Positions 36,640 to 51,339 of a stretch of DNA of 64,000 nt are shown piece by piece; the first letter of the stretch is position 1; every line of letters begins with the position of its first letter. Both the position numbers and the translations under genes were made by a program. The stretch is from Turritopsis dohrnii. Taxonomy: Eukaryota; Cnidaria; Hydrozoa; Anthoathecata; Oceaniidae. The notes beneath the pieces are model-generated. The model made no database searches. It was given only the letters and a program-made list of their open reading frames with translations, and had not been told where the DNA came from. The stretch lies in assembly GCA_027922465.2 (NCBI GenBank), contig BQMF02000058.1, positions 806,001 through 870,000 of the forward strand. The letters run 5' to 3'.

Positions 36640-37902
36640 AGGTGTTCTTGAACACTTTCGTTTTGTTTCTCCGATGTACACAGCATTACAATCCTTACAA
36701 GGGGTGTACACAACATCACAATCCTTGCAAGGGATTTCATAGACAATGCTTCACTGATCTTTAAGACTTATTTTGTCTTTTGGATTTCACAATAAATTTC
36801 GCAGTGTATTTTTTGAATGAAATATAGGCCTTATTTTGTGTTCCTTAAGAACTCGACAAAGTATTTACTTGTCTCGGGTATATTAGGCATTGACACTGTT
36901 GCTACCGTCTCATCCTTCGCATCCATAATTCTGTCGCCTCTGTTTTTGATTTTATTTTCAACATTTTTAATCAGTTATCTGGAGTACCCATTTGTAATCA
37001 AGGCATTTTATAATCATTAAGAAAACGTCATCAACGAACCTTTTCCAAACTCTTGGTGCTATTGTCTCATGAGCCTGCATATATATTTCTGCCACCACAG
37101 AGGATGTTGTTCCACCTATTGGTGATACCGTCAGTTTGCTTAAAGAAGTTATGGTCAAATAAATACCACGTTTTTGTTAAAACTAATTCAATCAAGGACA
37201 TTAAACTGGATATTAGTATTTATATCTGCGTAGCATTTATTGAAGTAATCAACTTTGTCTAAGACAACAGTTGTTCTCCCCTTATTCTTATCCTTTCTTA
37301 ACAAGTTCAATGATTTGCGTTCCTGTCTTGACAGGTTATCTTTTGTAACTTTCGCATTTCGTAGAGTCAGGCTTAGTTTGTCTCTAACAGTGTCAACTTC
37401 GTCTTCCTCGCAACAATTTCTTTAGTTGCTAAACTTGTTGGAGTGAGACAAGAATTCATTCCTTTGACAGAAAACTATTTTCTTCTCCTTCGTTAGTTGT
37501 TTAGAAGATAAATTCAAAACCCAGGACTTTGATGTATCAAAGTATCCACTGGACTACTGAATTTCTGGTTTTGCACAATCTAAGTTCTCCATCATTCTCT
37601 ATCAATTGTTGTGGATTTTAATCATTTGATCGTAATGTTTACCCCAGCAATTTAGCACGAATGTTACCATCAAGTCCTGTTAATTTACCCCGCAATTGGT
37701 TTCTAATCATATGATTGAATCTGTTCCTGCAAAAGTACAGTGTTTTCTTACACAATTCTGTTTTCATCTTGCCTAATATTAATGGAACGCCGTCCTGCTT
37801 GTGGTTCAATTTCATGACCGTCGCCCATTTTATAATTATTTGCGATCTGTTTTTGGTCATTATGTTTTGATAACTAAATTTTTTATCTGCATGATTTTTC
37901 AT
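36640..37902 (-). pseudogene. Penelope-like retroelement relic (RT and GIY-YIG region)
   Basis: Broken minus-strand frames, in order, give LLRKDKNKGRTTVVLDKVDY near 37200-37320 (the DKG-x-VVV-D-x-x-DY motif of Penelope RTs). Next comes SSVVAEIYMQ with RVWKRFVDDVFLMI near 37000-37110, the catalytic R(F/Y)VDD box. Last comes YEIPCKDC with AVYIGETKR near 36660-36750, the GIY-YIG endonuclease. Frameshifts and stops between these blocks, and a short internal duplication at the C-terminal end, show it is inactive. The order of RT then GIY-YIG is diagnostic. Confidence 0.65.
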
Positions 37903-38417
37903 CGCTGTTCAAAATTAAGATGAAAGTAAATAAACCGATATTACCAGTCTTCGCCCGTCTAGTCAAATTGCTTTCGCCTTACAAAAGTCGTAATTAGTGC
38001 ACTCTACGAAAACATACATGAAGGTAGATGGAAATAAAGAGAGTGAATTAAGCCATTAAGTATTCAAGACAAGTTCAACAAAGATCAAGCCAATTCCGTG
38101 AAAGTTTACTAGTGAAATTTTTGAGTCAAAGAGAAAAAGACAAAACTTCTTGGAAGCAAGCATAATGACACGATAACAATACGAATCATCCATATATATC
38201 TTGCAACATCAATGCCTTTATTCAGCCTTTATCTTCAGAAATTAGTCCAAATTTCCTTTTTCGTTACACGTACAAGGTCAATGTTAATACCTTACTATGT
38301 ATGTCTAGCGCAAAAAGCTCGCCTCTTTCTTGCGATCATTTCGACTCAATTTCGACTCAATTGTCTATACAGGTAATGCGCTTTATTATTCAATTACTTA
38401 ATAGTATATATTACAGA
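37903..38417. other. Non-coding stretch
   Basis: Nothing recognised between the Penelope relic and the duplicated exons of the ubiquitin-conjugating enzyme gene. Confidence 0.4.
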
Positions 38418-38600
38418 ATTTCATTTGTTTTTGATTTTACAGAAAAACACTTACAGGCCTTATTATAGTTGCTTGCCAATGAAACACTAAATGGAGAAAA
38501 AATTACATAAAACAAAGAGTTATTCTAAAACAGTGACAGAAATAGGTTGATGCACTACTTACAATCTTTATCATCTAATGGTCCAGCAGAACATTGTGCT
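38418..38600 (-). pseudogene. Duplicated fragment of the UBE2D-like gene (exons 2-3)
   Basis: The block repeats 42439-42675. The 32-bp exon is intact at 38486-38455 with both splice sites, reading FHWQATI then IRP where the parent has MGP. The preceding exon survives only as its last 38 bp (38600-38563, AQCSAGPLDDKD) before homology stops abruptly. The intron between them has lost about 85 bp. It lies downstream of the parent gene on the same strand, with no other exons near, so it is a dead partial copy. Confidence 0.8.
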
Positions 38601-38781
38601 TTTCTCAAGTGAAATTGCATCGAGAAAATTGTGCATGATTGACAACATTGACTCGTATATACAACTTTGCTTGAACCACTAGATCAAATAAACAAGTATT
38701 CGAATGGACGATAAAGGGAACGCAGAGTGAGTGAAACGGAGAGCGTCAAAGTGACAGAAAGAAACAGTAGTTCTACTTTAA

Positions 38782-39178
38782 AGGGCAGAAACAAAGATGA
38801 AATAAGCTTTCGCGTTTCGCAGAATTTGGAGCAAATTTCGCTGAAAAAACTTTTGCGAATTGAAGAAAAACTTTATTTTCACGTAAAAGGCTTTCGCGAG
38901 TGAGCAAAGATAACCGATATTTTCTTTAATTTTTATAATTTTTTGTACTTTGTTTAAAGTAAAAAACTGCAACTAATTTTCTTCAAGTTACCACTCCTCA
39001 GAATCAGTATCGTCAACGGTTTCTCCATCTTCACCAATAATGTACCGCTGAAGTTTGCTGCAATTTGCTTGAAAAAAAGAGTTTTTTTCGCATGAAAAAA
39101 CGTTTTGCAGTTTTGCAGAAATTTTCAAAGGCATAAACTGTCGCGAAAAAATGCGAGAAACGCGAAAGTTTTCTGCCC
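38782..39178. mobile_element. TTAA-flanked MITE (CGCGAAAG family), copy 1
   Basis: GGGCAGAAA tips point inward on both sides and TTAA flanks the element (38778-38781, 39179-39182). CTTTCGCG / CGCGAAAG motifs recur throughout. It is the same family as the element nested at 57097-57637. No ORF. Confidence 0.7.
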
Positions 39179-39294
39179 TTAACGCACTATTTCACGGATA
39201 AAAAAACTCGCTCACAACAACTGCTTTATTGAACAACTAGAACGCCACATATCTAGTCATCTTGTTTTTATTCTATACATCACATTGTTGACTT

Positions 39295-39980
39295 TAGAAC
39301 ACCCGTGGTGGAGTAAAGTCTTTAAAATACCCGTGGTTTCTCCTCCTACTCCTACTGCTACTCCAAGTTATAAACGTTTTTGTGCAGCGTTTACATGACA
39401 TCGTTGCAGAATTCGCAAATTTGGTCAAATTCGGACTTCCAGTAGGCCAATTTTCATGAAATTTTGCACAGAGCACAATTGAAAGGTGCTGATTTCGAAT
39501 TTGACAATGATTTTGCCAGGTTTGACTAAAATTGGGCAATTTAGGCCAAATTTGGACCAAATTTCGAAAGTTCTTCAATTTTCATAAAAATTTGCACGGG
39601 GATCACATTTGAAAGATGTTGATTTCGAATTTGACAATGATTTTGGTCAGATTTGACTAAAATTGGAAAATTTGGGCGAAATTTCAAAACTTCTTCAATT
39701 TTCATGAACTTTTGCACAGAGTACAATTGAATGGTGCTGATTTCAAATTTGACAGTCATTTTGTCTGATTTGACCAAAAATGGACAATTTGAGCCAAATT
39801 TGTACCAAATTTCGAAAGTTCTTTAATATTCATAAAAATTTGTACAAAGCACAAATGGAAGATGTTGATTTTGAATTTTCCAGTCATTTTGTTAGATTTG
39901 ACCGTAATTTGGCAATTCGGCAAGTTTGTATTTTTGAAACCAGATATGTATCGTGGTGTTAAGTATTCAAGTGAAGTGGC
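39295..39980. mobile_element. Composite 128-bp satellite element, second copy (short form)
   Basis: It starts with the same ACCCGTGGTGGAGTAAAG tip and C+T-rich CTCCTACTCC run as the element at 1013. It contains about four satellite units (near 39500, 39640, 39760 and 39880) and ends with the same GTATTTTTGAAACCAGATATG and GGCTTCTTGTTCT border. No retroelement insertion is present in this copy. It gives the natural borders of the element. Confidence 0.75.
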
Positions 39981-40714
39981 TTCTTGTTCTACTTTAATTC
40001 TTGTGTTATAAACGGTAGCCATGTTGTTTTGAAACATTGTATTGTTATGTTATATGATTTATGCTTAAGCAAAAATCCTTTATAGGAATACAATTTTTTT
40101 TTTTATCAAATCATCACATAACGAGTATCGACCAAATATCGACGTATGAATACAAGCCTGTTAAAAGGTTACGAGATGAAATAATATCCTTCAGCAAAGA
40201 TTGAAGAAGGAAAATGAAGAAAAGAAAAGAAAATTCTTTCAATGCACCATAAAAAACATGGATCCCTCATTAGTCAGCAGCTTTAACCAGCTGACTATTG
40301 GAATAAGATTTCGTTGTCGTCTGTGATTTTCACGATTATTTTCAGTCAGCACTATTAAGTTTACACTTGAATAGGAAGACTTTGAAGTCATAACAAAAAA
40401 TATCGATGACTTGATACATTATTTTGAGTTTCATATTACAAAGGTACAGAGTAACCATAGCTTAAAAAACAACAGAAAATATAGACTTATGGATACACTT
40501 ACTAATTATTAAAAACTGGTAAACTCACTAGCCAAGATTGTTCAGTTTCATCAATATTCGTTGGAAACAGTGTGTCCACGGCTTCATTTATTAATGACAG
40601 TATAGTGGATAGACCAAACTTTATATATATTTTTTTTTCAATTCAAAAAGAATTCATGAATCAAAATAACATAGGAAAATCTATAAATGCATATTAAGCA
40701 CCAAAGCAAGTCAT
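39981..40714. other. 3' flank of the ubiquitin-conjugating enzyme gene
   Basis: The part next to 40714 is the 3' untranslated region of the minus-strand gene. No further exon or repeat was recognised. Confidence 0.35.
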
Positions 40715-42702
<1,988 letters not shown>

Positions 42703-44164
42703 CTAAATAAAAACATTTATATAATCATAATTGTGCAAAACATTTAAATCCTACGCAAAGTTGAAGTGAACTAAAGACATCGATTATTACATTGTGCAAG
42801 ACTTTCATACAGAATTGAAGTTAATTTGTCAACATAATCAAAGTAATGAGATTTTCTCGGTGCCTTAAACTGTTAAAGTTTTCTGCATCATATATACCAA
42901 TAATTGGGTGTAAATAAATGAGTGTAATGGGCAAAGTGAGTTAATAAAACTGGCGACTGGGGCTGGGGTGTTGTTTTTGATAACTAGGACGACCTCTTAC
43001 AGAGATTATGTCAGGAGATGTCATAATTTGTTGAAATATATATTTATCAAAAATCGTAGAAAAAAAGTGGAGCAGGTGCAACTCTGGTGTTTACATAATA
43101 AATTCTCATGAAAATTCTTGCAAGGACTTTTATTTTTTATCAATATGAATCAACCTTTAGTGATTGTGTGTTGATCACTATAATATTCATTTACATACTG
43201 TTCTGTCTGTTCTTGATGTAAAACACAGAAACAACATGAACAACATGAATCATAGCCATGATAACTTAAGCCATTGTCAGATAATATAAAAATTGGGTTC
43301 TATAGATAAAATGTGGTTAGGTTTGCAAGAGGTTTCGCATGTTAGTTTTCATTGTAATGTTCTGTTGATTAGTTGTCACTCAATATTGCGGAGACCTTTG
43401 AGAAGAAACAAAACAATTTGGTTCTGCATCAAAATGACGGACATAAGCATTTCATGTGTAATGTCAGTAAAACCATCTAGTTTTCTTACATCAGGAGATT
43501 TGTAACTAGCCTGATTATGATTCTATTAGTGAGTTCAGACATTTATTTATTTATTATATACGTTTGATTACAAGGGTTATCAAATGTTGAAAGAAATTGT
43601 GTTTGATATGATATGATTTTTTGCACGATAGTACATTCAAACCAAAATTATGAATTATATGAATTTAAAAAAAACAGATGACAAGATAACAAGAAAGTAT
43701 TTCGGGAAGGGAATTGATTTTTTACAATTGTGATGTTTCAACAGCGTGTTTCAAAGAAGGTTGCATTTTACTCCAAATAACACAGATTACATAAAAAAGC
43801 ATTTCAATGGTTTTTTCGATGATGTTAGGTGAAGAAGTCTAAGAAAAAAAAGCAAGATTGCTATTTAAATGAAAAAGCTGAACTGTCAAGAAAGGTTTTT
43901 CGACCTATGGATGCTGAAGTCTGAATACTGAAGAAAAATTATAGAAAATTGTTACATAGTTAGATAAAACAAGGATTTCTTCCTACGACTTGATACTATA
44001 AAAAATGGTATTAAAGAATAATGAAATTATGGACCCCTATATTGGATAAAAAAGAGCGAATATATTTCACCATTGAAAACATAAACATCTATAAATAATG
44101 ATACTCCAGATGTAAATTTCATGGTCCTGGAAAAATTGTCTGATTGGCTGAAACTTGCATAAGG
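42703..44164. other. Upstream intron or flank of the UBE2D-like gene; first exon not located
   Basis: A short first exon coding MALKRIxK-like residues must lie upstream on the minus strand. I searched visually for an ATG followed by such codons and a donor and found none. Nothing else was recognised. Confidence 0.35.
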
Positions 44165-44168
44165 TTTA

Positions 44169-46998
44169 AAGAGGCATTGGCCGGCTTAAAACAATAGAGA
44201 TTGAGTTATTCTCGATTACTCAAATACTTATACCGATTTACTTATTAAAAAACAGACTTATCGAGGAGAAGAAAATAAACTTCGAGCAAGAAGATGGAAA
44301 ATTTTCGTTGATGACAGGGTGCGAAATAACGGCCGGACACCGGACAAAGTCCGGTAAAAAATAGACTTGACCGGCAATTTTATTACAAAATGCTCTACTG
44401 AACAGGTCATTGTCCTGCCAATACATTTCCCCCAAAAAAGTAGCTAACTAGTTGATTTTGATTTTTCAATCTTGTGACATTTTTTCTTAACTACATTATT
44501 GTTATTTTTTTTCTTGTTGCGCAGTAAAAAGTCGGTTTTCTTCTTCATTTCACTTTCGACTTTCCACCTCTTGTTTGCGTGATATGAAAACAAACTTTCT
44601 ACCCTTCCACTGAGAGTTTGTTATTAAAACTTTTATTAATTACAGCGTATATATGGTTGATTAGTAACAGCGGAGGAGAGCGCATGTAAAATGTGCGAAA
44701 TGTTTTAACATTCATTTCGGCAGACAACAGGTGAAGTAAGAAGGTGATGTTTTGCAGGTTGACGCGTGGTAAATTTGTCCAGAAAGTTTATTTAGTGTCA
44801 GTCTTTTATTCTACACAATCAATGTTGATGATTGCAAATAAAGAAAAAGGTTAAACACAAACGACGAAATAAACGTTTATTTTCATAAAGAAGCAAATTG
44901 AAATGTCGAAGAGAAAGTTGATAATAATTCTTTAGATATTCCTGCAAATAATTGCGTTATAGATAAATAATTATTTTTAGACAATCCGATTTGCTCAAGT
45001 TTATCTGTGTATTATTTCACCACAAGCATTATGATATTCGTAAGAGACATAAGGTCTACCGCTCATCAATAGTTCAGTGGTGAAGAGATAAGGCTAACGT
45101 ATTGTTAGTTTCAGTGATTGGGTCAGCGTTCGAATTAGCAGATCGCGAATCGCGAATCGCAATTGAATTTAAAATATTAGCGATGCAAAATTATCACGAA
45201 ATGCTTAAAATCGCGATCTTTGATAGAACATCAACTTCAAGTTTAAAACTAGCTTGTTGTTAAATTATTTTGCGTCACGAAGAAGCTATTAACAAGGTAT
45301 ACTATTGTACAAAAGCTTGTGAGTTTTAATTGAAGTATACTTATTTTTGTTAATAAAAGTTCCTCACTTTCTACATATTCAAATTGACGTCACTAAAGCT
45401 GGTTTTCCAATGATGGGTTCAAATAGTTATCACGCGATGAATAAGTATTAATAGAACACCAGCTTAATGTGAAAACGATTTCTTCACTGATAACTAGCTG
45501 GCTTGGGACGCCAAGTTGCTAGAATCGTCCCCTTCACCAGCCAGTAATATGAAAGACTTTAAACTTGTTTCATTTCTTCATACAAGCACTTAATCAGTGA
45601 CCTGTCAACATCTTCAATGACCGTTCAATTCACACTAAATTCGTAGAATCAGCCGGACATTGACCTGCTCAGATAATTTTCTTATTTCGCACCCTGGATG
45701 ATAGAATTATTTTTTCTAGGTCTTGTTTTAGAGTTGTTGATTGCTATTAGAGACAAAATATTAATATGGAACATTACTGACCTCTTCTCGGAACATCTAT
45801 GTACTAATATATCAATGGGAACATCTGTCATTATAAAGATATACGTGGATATATCTACCACACTCTTGTTTCCATTCACGTAATGGATTTTTCGAAGCAA
45901 AAATCTGACTTTTTGTTGCAATTTTTATCTTCATTTTTGTAATGTCTGTTATTTGTATTATTCAAAATGTAAAAGAAAATCCATTTGCTTTCTGACAATC
46001 GCAGAAAAACATTTCCTAGGGAATAAGATTTTTTCATTACTGGTATGACTTCAAGTGCACGCTCTACAGCTTTTGTGTCTACGTATTTGTACACTGTAGC
46101 TGGAAAAACCATTTTTGATTTTGTAAAAGAAGGAGCCATTTCAACATGGGCCTTGTATAAGGCAAGGCATTGTCAAGGGAGAAAAGGAAATAAGACTGTT
46201 TAGGGAGACAATTTGTTTTTAAATTTGTTTTTCTCTTCTTAATTTTCATTCACTTATTTTTTTACTGTTTCCAAAATTTTAATAACAACACAAATCTTGA
46301 TTTTGTCAGAATGACATATCCATAATTTCTACCTGGAGTCGCTTTCTGTGGCTGATCAATTTTTCTTGTTTGTTATTACATTACATCTGGATTATCATTG
46401 AAAATAACTTGTGTTTTTCTATTAAACGTTTGAAATAGTATTTGACTTTTTTTTGTCATTTTGGGCATTTGATTACTTACTGGATATGAAAGAATGATCA
46501 TATCTTTATGATGACTCCATGCATGGTTTAGTTTTTATACATCTGTCTTTTCGATTCATTCAAACTATATATGAGTTCCAATATGGTCATGGCTGGTTTT
46601 ATTGTGTGGATCATGAAGAAAGAAGAACACTAATTCAATCTAAGATAAAACATTATTGGCAAATTGAACTGTTGTTGTTATTTTTCTCTTCCCCACACTG
46701 CTGCATTCTTATAGGAAGGAACAGATTTTTTAAAAAAGTATCAAAAATCGAAGTGTAAACCTTGTGTAAAATATTATTTCTGTCTTCACATTGAATCATG
46801 TCACAAGATACATGTGTCAGGTGTATTTCTATTATTTAAAGCCATGTGCTGCTATTGTTTTATTAATATTTTTTTCACTTCACCAGTTCTATAAACAATG
46901 TTTAAAATTATTCCGAACTTCGCGCCATCTTTGTTTTGATTTTGATTGTTTTGATCACGTGAGAATAATATTTACATTTTAAGCCGGCCAATGCCTCT
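44169..46998. mobile_element. TTAA-flanked 2.8-kb DNA transposon, host of a nested element
   Basis: AGAGGCATTGGCCGGCTTAA followed by AA is perfectly mirrored at 46977-46998, and TTAA lies on both sides (44165-44168, 46999-47002). This fits a piggyBac-like or Kolobok-like element. About half of its length is a second element (44315-45696). The remaining interior has no transposase motif that I recognise; minus ORFs at 45682-46139 are unassigned. It is probably non-autonomous. Confidence 0.75.
44315..45696. mobile_element. Nested 1.38-kb element with CAGGGTGCGAAATAA ends
   Basis: CAGGGTGCGAAATAA opens the element and its exact inverse closes it. The 5-bp word GATGA lies directly outside both ends (44310-44314, 45697-45701), the target duplication. 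Behind the left tip is a GGCCGGACACCGGACAAAGT then CCGG palindromic block, partly echoed near the right end (GCCGGACA). No transposase ORF was seen. The CAGGG tip resembles hAT, but a 5-bp duplication is not the usual 8. Confidence 0.75.
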
Positions 46999-47002
46999 TT
47001 AA

Positions 47003-48360
47003 ATGAGGCTGTCACTGATACAATAGAACATATGCTACGCTGGAGAGAAACCCGAAGTACATGAAGATTTTTACTTCATACTTGGTGAATTAGATATTGT
47101 TTTCACAATGATTAAATGTATTGGAAAATACACACAAGACATTGGATTAGATAGGCATTTGGGAATTTATGATGAAAAAACTCTTGTCAAGAAATGGCAA
47201 TTACACTCTTTTTTTTAAAAGAACAATTTTATAAGAACCAGCCTCAGGTCAGATTTTACTGGTTCTTATAAAAAAAAGCGTGCATATCATTCAAAAATAA
47301 TACAGAGACTTAAAACTAGACTTAAAAAGATATAAATTGTGCTATTCAAAAAAGATAAAACCTTTTTTTAAATTTTTACGGTCAAGATAAGAAAAAGACC
47401 AGAACTTGATTTTACTCTATTTTTTAGTGTTTTTACATGCAACAATCAACCTCGTGACATTGCTTACATTTTCTATTTAAGCATCTTTTTATGAGCTTTA
47501 TTAAAACTTACTTTGGAAATTCTTCCAATGTCAGAATGAAAAGTGCTTTCAGGTGGAAATCTAGCAATAATTCAAGCTGAATAACTGATCTAAAAATAGT
47601 TTTTGATTTTTTTTGTAAAAATGAATAGAACTTCTTGAGTTGTGATGTCAACTTTGATAAAAATATAGAAAAAAAATGCTGTAAAAAAGAATTGAAAATA
47701 TCTTCAAAAATACACAGTTTTTAGATTGACATCTTATGATTTGAAAACACCAAAAAAATAAGTGAAGCTTCAGCTGTTTTGACAATGAAATTTCAAATAT
47801 AATAAAATACACACACTTTTTTTATTAACCTCAAAAATTTATAAGCATTTTAAAATAATTTTGATATTTTCTGATAGAGAAGATTTTTGGTTTTCTAAAA
47901 TTATATACTTTGACACAGAAATAAAAAATTTTTACACTGAAATTAAGGGGAAAAAATTATGCTTTTTTTTTTTTACTCACTCCTTAATATTACCTATTTA
48001 TTTATTTCACGAATATTTTACAAGGATAACCATTTCAGAAATATAATATACAAATCTGTTATCAACAACAGAAAAAGCAGAAGTTTAAAAACATGGCCAT
48101 ATATCGATAAATGCTACCTTTGTGTATAACCTGAAAATTTATACTTTTGTTAAATCATTTAAAATCTTTTCTAATAATGAACTTTGTACTATGTTAATTT
48201 AATTTGAAATTCAATGTAATTTCAATGTTAATTTTGTTTTGTATACATTTGTAAGGATTACACATGGTGCTCTAATAATATTGTAAGGATAAGACTTTGA
48301 AAACATTGCATAATATAATTATATGTAATTTGGCGCTTCTAATAAACTGGTTGAAGTCAA
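47003..48360. other. AT-rich non-coding stretch with one strong hairpin
   Basis: The only structured feature is an inverted repeat at about 47228-47276: TTATAAGAACCAG pairs with CTGGTTCTTATAA around a loop that starts CCTCAGG. Short open frames here are low-complexity. Confidence 0.45.
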
Positions 48361-48761
48361 CCCATAATCGATGTTGTCATTTTCTTGGAAAAATCAGCTA
48401 ATGTCTGGAACTACAAGATTTAGGAAATGTGAAATTTTGTACTTAAATAGAAATATGTAAGGTTATGTTACGTAACATTCAGAATGGTTAAGTATTTCTG
48501 AAAATATTTTAGTAAAATTGATCAAAGTCACCTCCTTTTTTACTTCTTGAAATTTCATCACCAAAGTGTCAATTGTGTATGTATAAGTGTATCAAAGATA
48601 AGTTAATCAGTTAGGACCACTCGACCAGAATTCGTCGCTAAAATAATCGTGATTTATTATAAAGAATTGCCTCGATAATTTTATTTTACTCTCCTATTTG
48701 AATACATCCGATTGAATGATGACGATCTAGCATAGCAACCGCATAGAAACATAGCTCTAGG

Positions 48762-48850
48762 GAAAATTCGACACGGTAAATTTTTTTTATTTTTGGGGTG
48801 GTGAAACTTTATGCAAAAACAAAACTTTTTACCGTGTCAAAATTTCCCTT
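48762..48850. repeat. Small foldback element
   Basis: GGGAAAATTCGACACGGTAA then A is mirrored by TTTACCGTGTCAAAATTTCCC, giving two 21-bp arms around about 47 bp. It could be a tiny MITE or a hairpin-forming transcript. No target duplication was found. Confidence 0.5.
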
Positions 48851-49204
48851 TCGGTTTAGTTCTTCAGAAAATGAAGAAAGAAGAAAACGAACAATTTCTA
48901 CATCTTCGGAGGAGTACCGCTTTTCTAGCGATACATTAGCATAAGTTTCAATAATGGTCGTAAAATTAAATTTGCGCTATTGTGTGACGTATTGACAAAA
49001 CGATTATTAAAATCATTAACATAACAATATCAAACATTGCGATAATAAATTTTCGGGAAGCATTCGGAATGAATAATTCAAACGAACGAAGTGGTTATTA
49101 CATGTTTCACCAGAACATATATTTCATATATATATGCTCAGTCCTCCCCTTAGCTTAAACTTAGTGTTCTAAAAACGTTTGGTAGTATATCGCTTGAAAA
49201 ATTG

Positions 49205-49290
49205 CTTGCTAAAAAAAGAAGGCCAACTAAATCCGAGGGTGGTGCGATCGCACCCAAAGCAACCCCCGAGAGTAGTTACGCCACTGCCTA
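49205..49290. mobile_element. Fragment (one end) of a CAGTGGCGTAACT-tipped element
   Basis: Reverse-complemented, the stretch begins CAGTGGCGTAACTACTC and continues to GGTGCGATCGCACC, then the sequence GGATTTAGTTGGCC. This matches the left end of the element at 56967. The other end is missing, so it is a truncated copy. Confidence 0.6.
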
Positions 49291-50470
49291 CTTATTTTGG
49301 GGATCTGGAAACGAAGTTATTCAATCTGAATACGAAAATAAATAACACAAAGTCACGAGCACCCTTCACCCTTCAAAAAAATGGCTGCAAATCTGTGAAA
49401 TGTTTTTTTGTGAAAATATTTAAAAGTCGCCAGCATATTAAGTCGTGAATCCTAAAAAAGCTAAATGTCGCGAAAGTCGCGAGAATTTTTGTGTTCCCGA
49501 TCTTTTGTACCTACGATGAACTTCGTCTGTATCTCGACGAATTCTATTCACATATTCTCGGGCTTCATAGAAAAAACACAAATAATTTGTTCTGGACAAT
49601 TTATTTATATCAATGTGAATGTACAAAGTAAAGAGTCCTAAGTTACAAATTAAATCAGATTGATAATTACTTCTTTCACGATTTTACAATACATTTCTCA
49701 ATCTTGTATTCTCAAATCAGTAGAAAACGTTGTGAACGCACTTCGTCGTGTGGCTGTCATAAAGTAGTATGAAACGCTTTTTATCGCAAGTTTTGGTCGA
49801 GTGGTCCTAACTGTTAATGATCTGTAGCAGTATAGTAGTACTATCTATTATATGTCACTTTGCTTCAACGTACCAACTGACACTATCAAGATATTTCACC
49901 CTACATTATTCTATGATACCTAGGAATATTCAGAGAGGTTTTTTTAATATCCAGTGCGCTGGAATTTCGTCTAACTGCTTTCTCGTTTGTGTAGTACGAA
50001 AAGATTTGCCGCCAGAGAGTAATGGGGATTGAATAATTTCGATTCATAAAAGTAGAAAGTAGTAAGTGAGTATATTATTCAAGTCTTGACAAGAAAAATG
50101 TTTACCTTCTGAATACGTTTCAACGCCATTTTTTCTTCGTAAATCAAAATTTCACCAGCCTAGTGATGTTATGTGAGAAATCTCGAAACCAAAGATTTCT
50201 GGAATATTCGCAGCGCGGAAATTATTTAAGCACAAATACTTACCCTATTACCCCGTTTTTAAGCCCATGGGCTTAAAAACGGATTTTTAATGTTGAGTCA
50301 GTTTTTTTCTTTCAAAAAGTGGTCCGGATTTAAGCCCATGGGCTAAAAAAAATAAGTACCAAAAATTCTCTAATTTGGATAAGAAAGGATAATATGAACC
50401 AAAATATGGGAAATAGATCATCAAATAAATACGAGAGAAGTATGATGGTACTTTTTCATTTTCAAATATT

Positions 50471-51055
50471 TTACACGACTTCAATATCATAATCGTCCTC
50501 TTCTTCGTTCCCCTCGCTTTCACTATCCTCTTCATTATCATCATCCTCGCTTTCAACTGATTCGTCTTCATTGACACCTGTTTCATGGCGTTCCTCTTCC
50601 AATTGAATAAGAAATTCGTTTACATCAACTATGACCTCAGGAGGAATCTCTCTTTTGACTATCGTATCACGAAGACGGGAGTGCAAGCTGTTAACGTCGC
50701 CATTGTATCCAATATATCCGCATTCTTTGAAGCCTTTTAAAATGGCGTCATCGGTAGCTACTTGACGCCAGACATCATAGATCCACTGAACAACCATCTC
50801 GTATGATGCTCTCTTTCGTTTACCGGAGGCTGTGTATTGAATTTCACCATCCGTCATCCATTCATTCCATTTGTTACGCAAGTGATCTTTAAAGGGTTTG
50901 TTAATATGCGTGTCTATAAATTGTAGAAGTGGCGTCATACCACCCTCTATGATTTCGGTCTTCGTGTTAGTGCCGTCTAACGCGTCGCCAGCTTCATTGC
51001 TAGTATGCGCTCTTGCAGAATCCATAATGAGCAAGGACTTCGGTTGCTGAAAACT
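50471..51055 (-). pseudogene. Pogo/Tigger-type transposase, C-terminal part
   Basis: The frame reads KSLLIMDSARAH, then IIEGGMTPLLQFIDTHINKP and FKDHLRNKWNEWM. These are the second and third catalytic regions of the DDE_1 superfamily transposases (D in LLIMDSARAH; D in LQFID, the usual LQPLD). An acidic tail (EDDDNEEDSESEGNEEEDDY) follows, typical of this group. The upstream half, with the helix-turn-helix and first Asp, is absent; TTTTCAG at about 51047 could be an intron acceptor or a deletion join. It lies inside matched terminal repeats. Confidence 0.8.
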
Positions 51056-51339
51056 TCAATGGAAAACCAGATAATTTGCACGATAAACATGCAGTTAGAG
51101 TTATGAAAAATGCAGAAACCGTCGGTCATGTTTCGAGAGTTATATCCCCGTATATAACGTACATTTTGGCAAACGGTGGAAATGTCACAGTAGAAGTGGT
51201 TGGCAGCCGACAAAATACAAGAGGAAATGGATTGGAAGTCCCTGGACTATACAAAGTAAAGGGACCATATGTGTCCACAGAAAAAGGGCATTTACTAATT
51301 AAGGATTATTTAAGAAGGAAGCCGTGTAAATTTGACTGA
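51040..51339 (+). pseudogene. HIRAN-like domain fragment within the pogo-like element
   Basis: The frame gives DKHAVRVMKNAETVGHVSRV then SPYITYILANGGNVTVEVVG and GNGLEVPGLYKV. This order (D-x-H/Y-A-V, V-G-H-V, G-G-x-hydrophobic, V-x-G-x-R, G-L-E-V/I-P) is that of small HIRAN-like proteins common in cnidarian genomes; HIRAN folds bind DNA ends or stalled forks. There is no ATG start at the beginning of the frame, so it is probably an exon or remnant. It is antisense to, and abuts, the transposase fragment. The family call is from memory of motifs. Confidence 0.5.

Noticed and set aside
46840..46860. Missing first exon of the UBE2D-like gene (ATG GCT TTA on the minus strand)
   Set aside because: Following codons read NNRNT rather than KRIxK and no donor follows at the expected place.
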